Of a stretch of 64,000 nt of DNA, positions 48,101 through 59,333 are shown piece after piece. The notes beneath the pieces are model-generated. The model made no database searches, was not told where the DNA came from, and saw nothing but the letters and a program-made list of their open reading frames with translations. The first letter of the stretch is position 1. Each line of letters opens with the position of its first letter. The translations under genes and the position numbers were made by a program. Origin of the DNA: Cliona cf. orientalis (taxonomy: Eukaryota > Porifera > Demospongiae > Clionaida > Clionaidae); the NCBI GenBank assembly GCA_963930775.1, contig OZ005691.1, positions 9,731,000 to 9,794,999 of the forward strand, written 5' to 3'.

Positions 48101-50180
48101 ACTAGTAATCAACCACTCTTCCTCCATGCATGCTCCCTGCATGTTAACAATGTTATAACAACACACTATTGTCATCTATGCAGACCCATGTGCAGGTGAC
48201 CCCTGCATGAATGGAGGTACCTGCACCCCTAATGCTGACCAGACCTTCACCTGCAACTGTACTTCTGCGTATACTGGAGATATGTGCCAAATTCTGATGA
48301 ATCGGTGTGCCATTGACCCCTGTCTGAACGGTGGTACATGCAGCAATGTGGGAGAATCTGAATACATGTGTGACTGTGGTGTTGAGTTCACTGGACAGGA
48401 TTGTGCCAATACCATTGACCACTGCATACAGTCTACTTCCAATTGTAACAATGGAGCCTGTGTGGATGGATTTGGTACCTTTATCTGCGAGTGTGATCTG
48501 GGATATACTGGGGAATTTTGTGATGTCGATATTGACGAATGTTTAACAGCTGGATGTCAGAATGGAATATGTGAAGATTTAGTCAATGACTTTCATTGCC
48601 TGTGCTACTCTGGATGGACTGGGTCACTCTGTGAAGTAGACATAGATTATTGTTCATTTGATTCTTCCCCTAATGGACCATGTGATGATACTGGAGCAGT
48701 TAGTTGTGACGATGATAATTCCACATACATATGCACGTGTGCCAATGGCTTCACTGGTGTCAACTGTTCACAGGATATTGATGACTGTGATCCCAATCCC
48801 TGTGAGAATGGTGGCAATTGTACCAACTTTTTCTTTGGTGCTTTTGACTGTGAGTGTCCACAGGGATATTCTGGTGATACATGTGCAACGTACTCATTTC
48901 CTTGTGACCCACAGCCTTGTCTGAATGGAGGAACTTGCAGTGACCTCGGACAGGGCATGTACTCATGCAGCTGTGATCAAGGATTTACTGGACAAGATTG
49001 TAGTACTGATCTTGATTTTTGTGACTGCGATACTTGCCTCAATGGAGGCACTTGTATTGAAGGTGTTGGTACAAGTACCACATGCAACTGCACTCAAGAG
49101 TTTGCTGGAGATCGCTGCAACATATTGTTGATATTTTGTACTCCACGGACCTGCCAAAATGGTGGTACATGTGATGACTCTGGTGGTTTAATGATCACTT
49201 GCTCCTGTACTGATGGTTACGATGGAATGATGTGCGACCAAGATGATCCAGATTATGTTGCTTGTACTGCTGACCTCTGTCTCAATGGAGGAACATGTGT
49301 GGAAGAATTTGGCCCAAATTCTAGTTGCAATTGTGCAACGGGATTTGATGGTGATAGATGCGAGAGCGATCTCCCATTCTGTCAACCAGATTCTTGTCTC
49401 TATGGAGGCACGTGTGTCGAAGGTGTTGGTATCATGACATCTTGCAACTGCACCCTTGGATTTGAAGGAGATAGATGTGAACTGGATGATCCTAATTACG
49501 TAGCATGTGGAGCAGATGTTTGTGATAATGAAGCAATGTGTGTGGAAGAGTTTGGACCAAACTTTACCTGTAGTTGCCAAAATGGATTCAGTGGAGCTTT
49601 ATGTGAAACTGATCTCAAATTTTGTCAACTTGATACTTGCCAGAATGGAGGAACATGTGTTGAGGGCATTGGATCCACAACTTCATGCAGCTGTGTACAA
49701 GGCTTCACCGGCCAAAACTGTGGTACCCCATTGAAAGGTAGCTAAGATTCTGATTCGTTTAATTGATGCATATATTATATCACTTCAATAATCTACTGTA
49801 CTCACAGATGCAACAGAGAATCCTTCAGGTGGAGTTGATCTTGACCCTATCATCTGGGCAGTAATTGGCTTTGCAGTTGGCGTGATTGTGACAGTGATTT
49901 TATGCCTTCTCCTAATCACTTGTTGCTACCTCACATGCTTCTCGGCAAGGATAGAGAAGAGAAAAAAATATGACATCCAAGGCAAGTCAAGAACATTTTT
50001 ACAATGGCTTCAGCCATTCAATCACTTAGACCGTGTGTACCATAATTATATTATGTAGGGACTGAGTCATTGACAGTTAAAAACTCTGGCATTTGGATGG
50101 GAAGCTTGGATGACAAGCATGGAAGTTCCTCAGAACAGGATCCTATAGAGCTCACTTCTGCTACTACTTTTAAGCAGTAG
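45149..50180 (+). CDS. RX5: intact short-array Reeler-DomX-EGF receptor
   Basis: Exons 45149-45374, 45813-45961, 46793-46884, 47248-47315, 47425-47526, 47597-48061, 48184-49737, 49808-49981, 50059-50180; 983 aa, open throughout. Start chosen as MECYW to match paralogs; translation from 45140 would add three residues. 13 EGF repeats, the fewest of the intact copies, mainly from loss in the C-terminal half. DomX is of the VIYISPD type. The TM exon ends in a GC donor (49982). Intron 3 holds several repeats (46030-46790). The last EGF, ending LKGS/LKD, is Lys where most copies have Glu. The 3' flank was later invaded by an LTR element. Probably a cell-surface adhesion or recognition receptor. Confidence 0.9.
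46030..46790. repeat. Repeat cluster in RX5 intron 3
   Basis: From left to right: a diverged reverse copy of the 11249-type element (about 46070-46265); a minus-strand piece near 46330-46430 with a B-box-like tRNA T-arm (GGGTTCAAATCTCGC on the minus strand; arms can pair), suggesting a tRNA-derived SINE remnant; two direct copies of CATTGGCAACCCATCCC (about 46475 and 46550); and a perfect 12-bp-arm hairpin at 46601-46627 (ATACCGCGTATA-CCG-TATACGCGGTAT). The SINE reading is tentative. Confidence 0.5.
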
Positions 50181-50299
50181 CAACATGCATACTATAGCTA
50201 GTTATAAAGTGTTTTGCCTGATGATGACATTGACAATTAGTGTACAATTGTTTGTATTGTATTGTATTTTTTTTTATTTCCTGTATGTTTCTTTAGTAC

Positions 50300-50512
50300 T
50301 GTAACGGAGCCACGGAATCCTAGCCCTGGCCAGCCAATCCAGTCCTGAGAACACTAAACTGTCTAATTAGAACTGAATAGATGTTGTGTGAACATGATAT
50401 TGTACATAGACAGCTAGGGCTGTTACACTACTTGCACTACTATTTAAGCTGCTTCCACATTGTGCAATAAAGGCAGAATATAACATTCTTACAAGTCACA
50501 CAACTCGTGACA
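50300..50512 (+). repeat. 5' LTR
   Basis: 213 bp, TG...CA ended, identical by eye to 53005-53217. Contains AATAAAGGCAG near 50466, a likely polyadenylation signal. Confidence 0.92.
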
Positions 50513-53004
50513 TATTTGGTGGCAGGGGTGGGATCTGCAATATCCCCACCAAGGGCAGGATAGCCATCAGGCATGGCTACTGAGGAAGATTTGCGAGGCT
50601 ATACAATTGAAAGGCTGCGAGAGCTATGTGCTGAAAGGCATATTAGCATCTCGGCAAGAAAGAAAGAAGAGCTGATATCTGCACTACTGGAGACTAGCGG
50701 ACCTGAGCCAGTCAGCAAGGTGCCTAAGGCCAGTGGTACAGCTACAGGTCCCTCATCTGCAGAAATGTTTGAACTCCTCCTCACCATGCAAAAGCAGCAG
50801 CTGGCATGGATGGAAAGTCAGCAGAAGCGCCAGGAAGAGTGGATGCACTCGCAGCAACAGGCGCAACTAGAAATTATGGAGAGGATGAGGGAGCAGCAGG
50901 AGAGAGGTTGTAGGGCAGCGGAGGAAGCACGCAGAGCAGCGAAGCTTCCTAAGCCCATGCTGCAGAAGCTCACTGAGAAGGACGACATGGAAAGCTACTT
51001 GGACATGTTTGAGCGGGTTGCAGCCCAGCAGGAGTGGCCTAAGGAAACCTGGGCTACCCAGCTCGCTGGTCTCCTCTCGGGCAATGCCTTGGAGTGCTAC
51101 TCTTCTTTGACCCTTGCATGTGCAAAAGACTATGATGTTGTCAAGGCAGCTATCTTGAAGCGTTATGATGTGAATGCTGAGGTACAATGTGTGCACGGAG
51201 ATGTTATTGCCTACCCCTCAGCCAACGTAGATGTGGAGATTGATGGCTGGGAGAGGGAGATCACAGTTGCTCTGATCCCAGAAGTGCCTGTTGATGTGGT
51301 TCTGGCCTGGAGTGATCACTGCCCAACAACAGGACTAAGTCTTGTCACCACCAGGGCCCAGAAGAGACGACTGCAAGAGATGGAGCAGGGTGAAGCTGAA
51401 GCAACACCCAGTAACTCTTCCCAAGTTACCGAGGACCTGGAGGTTGAGGTGGAGGGGGAAGACGATCCACTCCTGGCTAGAGGGCCTGTGAGTGAATACC
51501 CTGACCAGCAGGAAGGGGGAAACGGTCCAGTTGGTAGTGGATTGCACCCCTCTGGTACTCCCTCTAGGGAACCTCATACACACACTCTTGCAGCTCTGCA
51601 GGCTACTTCTCAGCAGCTGAGAGATTGGCAGCAAACGGATCCAACACTGCAGAAGATCAGAGAGCTGGCATCTAGTGACTCTGCTGAAGAGAGGCAGGGC
51701 GGAGCTACGTTCTTCTACCGTGGTGGGCTGATCTTCAGAAGGTGGTCACCTAAGGGGAGAGATGCCCTATCCTGGGATCAGCTAGTACTGCCACAGGAAT
51801 GTCGGCAACTTGTCAACTTGAATGATCTTGAGGAGCTTGATACAGTGTACTTGTTGGAAACCAGCAGCACACAACAGAAGCTCACACCTGAGGCACTATC
51901 TCACCTAACTACCAGTCAAGCTGCCCAGATAGAGCAACTTCTGCAAGAGTTCTCCGATGTTGCAGGAGCTCAGCTGGGTCATACCACAGTGACTGAGCAC
52001 ACAGTGGAGGTAGGGGATACCCCTCCCATCAGACAGCACCCCTACCGAGTCCCTCTGGCAATGAGAGAAACGGTGAGAAAGGAGATAGACAAGATGTTGG
52101 AATTAGGAGCAATTCAGCCTTCATCTAGTCCCTGGGCATCGCCTGTAGTCCTGGTCGAGAAGAAAGACGGGGATGTTCGCTTCTGTGTCGACTACCGCAA
52201 AGTCAACCAGGTAGCCAAGTTTGACGCCTACCCTATGCCCAGAGTAGAAGATGTCCTGGAAGATGTAGGTCCAGCCAAGTATATATCTACTCTTGACTTG
52301 GCAAGAGGGTACTGGCAGGTGCCCATGGCGCAGGAGTCAAAGGAGAAAACAGCCTTCACGACCCCCTTTGGTCTGTATGAACTCAATGTGATGCCCTTCG
52401 GACTCCACACGGCACCTGCTACTTTCCAGAGGCTGATGAACTGGGTGCTCAAGGAATGTCGAGGATTTGCTCAATCCTACATCGATGACGTGGTAGTCTA
52501 CAGCAACAGCTGGGAAAAGCACCTACAACATCTGCGCGAAGTACTCTGCCGTCTACAGAAGGCAGGTCTGACGCTCAAGCTATCCAAGTGCCAGTTTGGA
52601 CCGAACAAAGTCCATTACCTCGGACATGTCATTGGCAATGGGGAGCTCCTTCCTGACCCTCGGAAATTAGAAGCAGTGCTGAGCCAGGTGGGGGAGGATG
52701 GTGAAGAACATCCCATCGCTTACGCCAGTCGAAAGCTCAAACCCAGAGAGGTCCGCTACTCTACCATCGAAAAAGAGTGCCTTGCAGCAGTATGGGGGCT
52801 GAAGTACTTTGAGCACTACCTCTACGGACAGCCCTTCACACTGATCACTGATCACAGACCACTGGCTTGGCTGAAAACTATGAAGAACTCTAACCAAAGA
52901 CTGACTAGATGGGCAGTATTCATGCAGCAATTCAAATTTGAAGTCCATCACAGACCAGACAGCCAGCACAAGAATGCTGATGGTTTGTCTCGAGGTTGGA
53001 GGGA

Positions 53005-53217
53005 TGTAACGGAGCCACGGAATCCTAGCCCTGGCCAGCCAATCCAGTCCTGAGAACACTAAACTGTCTAATTAGAACTGAATAGATGTTGTGTGAACAT
53101 GATATTGTACATAGACAGCTAGGGCTGTTACACTACTTGCACTACTATTTAAGCTGCTTCCACATTGTGCAATAAAGGCAGAATATAACATTCTTACAAG
53201 TCACACAACTCGTGACA
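53005..53217 (+). repeat. 3' LTR
   Basis: Partner of the 5' LTR, followed directly by the AGTAC target duplication. Confidence 0.92.
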
Positions 53218-53222
53218 AGTAC

Positions 53223-53692
53223 TATAATTTTCTTACCAGTTTCTGATATTTAGAGAGTGCACTGTGCCAGCAGGACCCATTGTTGTAAGCATCCTGTACA
53301 TTTGTTTGTGTAGCTACTTGTATTGTTTTGTGTAGTTCAGTGTGCGTAATAATAATTATTATAATGCCATTGAGTCTCAGAAAATTGTCAAAGTATAGTA
53401 TTGTATTGGATACAGTGGACTCACATTCAGTATAATTATAGCATAGCTAGTGGAGAAAATGCTACAAAAGTCAATTATTAAGGAATTTAATACCTTTAAG
53501 TGGTAAACACATGTAAGCTATTCATTAGCTATAATGAGTCTGTGTAGCTAATGTGGCAGAAAGCCAAGTTTGACCCAAGGAACTTGAGAGAGCTAGCATA
53601 ATTTGTGTAGATTAGCCTTTCAAATTGGTTAGTAGCTATAAAGTTATCCAGGTATATTATTATTGAAACCAGCTATAATATATAGCTACATC
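53223..53692 (+). promoter_or_regulatory. RX5 3' block and type B flank of RX6
   Basis: The RX 3' block resumes after the LTR element (AGAGAGTGCACTGTGCCAGC near 53253). A diverged type B flank follows (AATGAGTCTGTGTAGCTAAT near 53531). No gene is seen. Confidence 0.45.
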
Positions 53693-55069
53693 ATGGAGTG
53701 CTACTGGATGTTCCTACTACTGTCAGTCTCTATGGTCTCTCCTGCTCTCTCCTTCAATACTGGAGCACCACAAGCTGCCTGTCAAACCCTAGCACCAAAT
53801 GCCACTCAACATGGAGCTCAACCACAAGATACAGATGTACCTTACGTACTGAATCTGAGTGCATTCTATGATCCAGCACTTGATCGGACAGTCTACACCC
53901 CAGATACAGTGTACAATGGTAGGATTTACACAAGATTGGCCACAATATCATGTGCATGAGAACAGTTCTCCGTGCCATTGTGAAGGTATCATAGCTTATC
54001 ATCACACAGTAGTACCGGTAGTGCCACTATGCATTAGCTATTGTGACTCTGATCTCATTTTATAGGCGTTTCTTTTGTTGTGGTTAATTCATGACATTGT
54101 ATTTTATTATCTGGGTGTTCTGAAGCTATTTGACTAAGAATAGCTACTAGCTAGATAGCTATAATATACCTTTCTATTGTGTGCCCAAGTGTTTACACTT
54201 TAATGATACACTGCAAAAAATGAAGGATGAACGTCACTCTTTTTTTGCCACAGGGAGCACTCTTTTTGCTAAAAGAGTGACGTTCATCCTTCATTTTTTG
54301 CAGTGTATAGTATTGTTATGTAATATTAACACTGAAGTGTAAATACTTATGTATAAAAAGGGAGAGAAAGGTATAATAGCTTAACTGTTATTCATAGATT
54401 CTGAAGCAATGGCTTCAGAAGATCCAGAAAATAATTTAATAAGCATATATTATATCCTTGCAGTTGTCCTTGAGTCCACAGCGGCTGCTCCATCATTCCG
54501 AGGATTCTTGATCCAGGCTAGACTGGTTGCTGACAACACGACTGTTGTAGGACAATTTGAGGAGCCACCAGCAGGAGGGGACTATCGATACGGATCCTGT
54601 GCCAACAGAGAGGTAGCAAGTACACTGGATTATGTTTGATCATGCACCTTATTTATTCTACTGGAAATTATAATTTACTAGTCCTCCTTGCTCTTAGGAG
54701 ATATACGGAAAATTTCGTAGTCACCTAGTACATGTTTTGCCTCCTTGAAAGCCCTAGTTTAGGTACTTTCGAATTGCTCCTTGTTTGGGATTTTATATAC
54801 CTAGAGTCACCCCGGCCTTCGGCCTTCAAAATCATATAGAAACCTTTAAGGTGTTTTGGATCATAATTGCAGGGTTCAGTGACACACACTAGCAGAAGTG
54901 ACAAATCCACACTAGTCATACCATGGAGAGCACCTTCAAGTGGTACTGGAACTATTCACTTTGAGTAAGACTCACCTTTCTCTACACTATCATGTTATTG
55001 TCTCGAGCAAGCATCCACTCCTGCATATTTAACCCTCGGCGCATGCGCGAGGGTTACGGTAGTTAGTCG

Positions 55070-55103
<34 letters not shown>

Positions 55104-58100
55104 TACCACGCTAGCTGCTACATACCTCGTTTGCGAGTCCAATTTGCGGTGTTGCAAGATTCCTTATGGCGTTCCCAATTCATGATTTGAGTGGATTTCT
55201 CCGAAAACGCTTTGTTCGCCAGTTTTGGCGTCATTTGTCGATTCTAAGCTTCTTGACTTTGCCCGAGCTAGCGATAGCACTGACTTAACGTATAAATAGG
55301 TTGCACGCTATATACGGTATGTACGTCTATCACCCTCAGCGCATGCGCGGTTGCATCAATCCCACCGCTCGAGCTCAGTCCACCAGCTAGCTTTTGACGA
55401 TCGTGGCTTCTTTTCAATTCTAAGGGTTAGCTGCCTGTATTCTTGTGGTACCCTTTGACTCTCTGGCTTGTATGCATGCATGGAATTACAGTGCTTGAAA
55501 CCAAGTGAGTTGCGATGATACTGGACATGCAATATTGCTCAGTGTACTTTAGTCTTGTGCCAAGGCTTTGCATCATAGTCCTTCAAGTTAAGATGTAGCA
55601 AGCTAAGTCACCAAGAATTGGAGGTTAGGCTACAATGAGGAAGGTTGAGTTCAGATGTCAACACTACAGTGTGGACTTGGATACAGCATGCTTAGGGTTG
55701 TTGCTGCTATGAGCTGTTGAACCGTCTTGAATAAAACTGCTGTGCAAGTATAACATTAGCGGCTAATTAGCCTCATCCCTGTCTTGTCCTGGCCCCAGCC
55801 TTTTAGCTACCCCCTTTCTGTGTACAACTGTTGAAGCATGTAGCTAATGCCATGCAGCGCGCCGAGGGTTTTGTGCTCGAGAGAGCTCTAGTTGTATAAG
55901 TACCCATACCATAATTATCAGCCATGCTTTATATAGGTATGCTGTAGTTCAAACTAGACAAGTTTATTGGGCAAATCAGCAAAGTGTTACAATTGAAGAA
56001 AGACGTAAGTTTACATGGTTAAAAAGAGTTTGATTACAGCAAAGGGAACTGCTTTGCTTTTAGCCAAAACTATTGTCTCCATATATTTATGCAGCATGTG
56101 AACTACCATCTTATTTGGATCAACGCTCTAACTCATGTGTGAGACAATGTCCACTCTTTTTCTTTGGAAATCATATAACGGGACTATGTCAACCATGTAA
56201 GTTATACCAGACTTTACAATGAGAGCTAGCTTTAACGATTACATTGAAGTTAAGTATTTAATTTAGTTTTTTTTTGTTTTACAGTTCCAGATGTATTACC
56301 CAATGGTGTACAGGCTGATGCCACTGCTTACTTTGGTAGTATTGTAGCAAATGCTATTCTGGGAATGCCAGTCTTTCCTTTCAGAATTGTCATAGAACTA
56401 AGCAGATACGGTGGTGATCTTGATGCCATTATCACAGTTATGAATCGTAATAGGCTGGTTCTATCAATCTTTAGATTCAGTGATGATCAATTTAACAGTC
56501 AATTAACATTCAATGGCGGCATTAATGCAGCGAATGCTTCAGGTATGCTACCCCCTAAAGTAACACTCCTTGAAAATGGACTAGTAGTCTTTGAAGATTT
56601 TGTCATCTATCGACAAGCTCCACCTGATAGTTTAGAGTTACCGACCACTCTCGATTTTGATTTAAGCATAATAGTTGTTGGACGTGACGGAACCAATACC
56701 ATGCAGACTGATTTTGCACTTGGAACGGTTACTTTACTTCCACCACCACCAGGTGTGTATTTGTATGCTAATAAAATTTAATTATAGCTAATCATGCACA
56801 TTAGTAATCTATCATCATTTTTCTTGCTCCCTGCATGTCATTTCTCCTTACAATGTCATAATAACACACTATAATTATCGTCTGTGTAGACCCTTGTGAA
56901 AGTGACCCCTGTCAGAATGGAGGTACATGCTCCTCTAATAGTACTGATCAGACCTTCACCTGCAACTGTCATCCCGCATATACTGGGGATACGTGCCAAA
57001 TTCTGACTGACCCATGTGCTCTTAAGCCCTGTCAGAATGGAGGTACATGCGTGTCTAGTGCTGACCAGAATTTCACCTGCAACTGTCATCCTGCATATAC
57101 TGGGGATACATGCCAAATTCTGACTGACCCATGTGCTCTTGACCCCTGTCTGAATGGCGGTACATGTAGCAATGTGGGAGAATCTGAATACATGTGTGAC
57201 TGTGGTGTTGAATTCACTGGACAGAACTGTGGTAATTCCATTGATCACTGTGCATTGTCTAGTTCCAACTGTAACAATGGAGTCTGTGTGGATGGATTTG
57301 ATACCTTTACCTGCGAGTGTGATGTGGGATATACTGGAGACTTTTGCGACGTTGAGATTGATGACTGTTTAAGAGCTGGGTGCCAGAATGGAACATGTGA
57401 AGATTTAGTCAATGACTTTGAGTGTCTGTGCTACCCTGGATGGACTGGGTCACTCTATGAAGAAGACATAGATTATTGTTCATTTGATACTTCCCCTAAT
57501 GGACCATGTGATGACACTGGAGCAGTTGGTTGTGACGATGATAATTCCACATATATATGCACGTGTGTCAATGGCTTCACCGGTTTCAATTGTTCACAGG
57601 ATATTGATGAATGTGATTCTACTCCCTGTGAGAATGGTGGCAACTGTACTAACTTTTTGTTCGGTGCTTTTGACTGTGAGTGTCCACAGGGATATTCTGG
57701 TGATACATGTGCAACGTACTCATTTCCATGCGACCCACAGCCTTGTCTGAATGGAGCAACTTGCAGTGACCTCGGACAAGGCATGTACTCATGCAGCTGT
57801 GATGAAGGATTTACAGGACAAGACTGTAGTACTGACCTTGATTATTGTGACTGTGATACTTGCCTCAATGGAGGCACTTGTATTGAAGGTGTTGGTACAA
57901 GTACCACATGTAACTGCACTCAAGAGTTTGCTGGAGATTGCTGTAATATATCATTAATGTTTTGTACTCCACAGACCTGCCAAAACGGTGGTACATGTGA
58001 TGACTCTGGTGGTTTAATGATCACTTGCTCCTGTGCCAATGGTTACGATGAAATGATTTGTGACCAAGATGATACAGATTATGTTGCTTGTACCTCTGAT

Positions 58101-59005
58101 CTCTGCCTCAATGGAGGAACATGTGTGGAAGAATTTGGCCCAGGTTCTAGCTGCAATTGTACAATGGGATTTGATGGCAACCGATGTGAGTTTGACCTTC
58201 CATTCTGTCAACCAGACTCTTGTCTCAATGGAGGCACCTGTGTTGAAGGTGTTGGTATCATGACATCTTGCAACTGCACTCTTGGAATTGAAGGAGACAG
58301 ATGTGAACTGGACGATCCCAATTACATAGCATGTGGAGTAGATTCTTGTGATAATGAAGGAACGTGTGTGGAAGAGTTTGGACCACACTTTACCTGTAGT
58401 TGCCAAAGTGGATTCAGTGGAGCTTTATGTGAAACTGACCTCAACTTCTGTCAACCTTGTACTTGCCTGAATGGAGGAACATGTGTTGAGGGCATTGGAT
58501 CCACAACCTCGTGCAGCTGTGTAGAAGGCTTCACTGGCCAAAACTGTGACACCCCATTGGAAGGTAAGATTCTCAAAATTTAGTAATTATTGATGCTTGG
58601 TAATTTAATTGTGTAGTATAGCATGACAATGTGTATACAAATACAACAGAGAATCCTTCAAGTGGAGTGCAACTCGAGCCTGTTATTTGGGGAATAATTG
58701 GCTTTGCAATTGGTGTGACTCTGACAGTATTCTTATGTCTTCTCCTATTCGCTTGCTGCTACAAAGTAAAAAGGAAAAGATATGATGTCCAACTGGGTAG
58801 GTAAAAACCTGTTTTCAGAATGGGTACAGTAATATGCATGACCATTTAGACTGTGTATTATTTGCATTTAATTGTAGGAGCAGAGTTAACGATGGTTGAA
58901 AACCCTGGTGCTGCAGGCATTTGGACAAGCGATTTAGATGACAAACACGGAAGCTCCTCAAAACTGGATCCTATAGAGCTTAGTACTTCTACTACCACTT
59001 TTTAA
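53693..59005 (+). CDS. RX6: intact Reeler-DomX-EGF receptor with divergent 3' end
   Basis: Exons 53693-53918, 54464-54612, 54873-54964, 55937-56004, 56095-56196, 56285-56752, 56890-58563, 58650-58796, 58878-59005; 1017 aa, open throughout. 14 EGF repeats; the first is duplicated in tandem (DPCALKPCQNGG unit at about 57010-57126). EGF 5 has Tyr for a conserved Cys (TAT at 57456-57458). Exons 8 and 9 differ clearly from all other copies: the usual acceptor before GATGCAACAGAG is gone and the best acceptor lies 9 bp downstream (ends at 58649), the TM/juxtamembrane part reads FACCYKVKRKRYDVQLG with a normal GT donor, and the tail ends STSTTTF. The conserved tail core DDKHGSS and DPIELS is kept. 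Next to AG2, it may keep the older form of the RX tail. Start as in paralogs. Confidence 0.87.
54209..54305. mobile_element. 97-bp TA-flanked MITE
   Basis: Nearly perfect hairpin: ends CACTGCAAAAAATGAAGGAT / ATCCTTCATTTTTTGCAGTG, with TA on both sides (54207-54208, 54306-54307). It sits inside a weaker palindrome (GTGTTTACACTT ... AAGTGTAAA) that RX5 also has at 45630-45690 without the insert, which gives an empty site. Tc1/mariner-like by its TA target. Confidence 0.88.
55033..55875. repeat. Insertion with CCCTCGGCGC ends in RX6 intron 3
   Basis: Bounded by AACCCTCGGCGCATGCGCGA at the left and GCGCGCCGAGGGTT at the right, suggesting inverted termini. It includes a (GTCT)n microsatellite (about 55067-55101) and a second internal CCCTCAGCGCATGCGCGG (55332). 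No convincing ORF. A related TTAACCCTCG start is seen in the AG1 intron near 13295. Class is unknown. Confidence 0.5.
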
Positions 59006-59333
59006 ATTGCACACTTTATGTGGGTACCAAATTTGTAGAAAGAGATAATTATTATTAACAGTTATCATGTAGTTAAATAATATTATGTTTGTGGCATCAT
59101 GAAGTATTTAGTTACTTACTTGAGTTTATTTTGCTATAATGCATTTTGTTGTTCATAAGTCTATCTCAGTTTATGCATAACTGACATGCCCTATGTTGGG
59201 AATTCGACAACATCTTAAACTATAATTTGCTATCTACGTACCACAGTGTCAAAGTGCTATTAAGTGTTCTGCATGCATAGTCAAGTGAGATTAACATTTG
59301 AATAAAGAGCTCAATTAGAGCAAGCCAAAAAAT
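59006..59333 (+). promoter_or_regulatory. AG2 5' flank (GPCR type)
   Basis: AT-rich flank whose second half (59158-59318) matches 12023-12200 before AG1. It ends at the AG2 start. No RX flank sequence is present, so this is the pure GPCR-type upstream region. Confidence 0.55.

Larger units (their letters stand above)
50300..53217 (+). mobile_element. Ty3/gypsy-type LTR retrotransposon, incomplete
   Basis: Two 213-bp LTRs (50300-50512 and 53005-53217), identical by eye, begin TGTAACGG and end CGTGACA, with AGTAC duplicated outside (50295-50299 and 53218-53222). Between them one + strand reading region starts at 50573. Its N-terminal part is gag-like, followed by a Ty3/gypsy reverse transcriptase (YIDDVVVYS, FCVDYRKVN) and RNase H region (ITDHRPLAW). 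A purine-rich stretch precedes the 3' LTR. It is shorter than whole members of the family and I see no complete pol, so it looks broken, with probably a couple of internal losses. Identical LTRs indicate a recent insertion. It sits in the 3' flank of RX5; the matching paralog sequence continues across the site. Confidence 0.9.
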
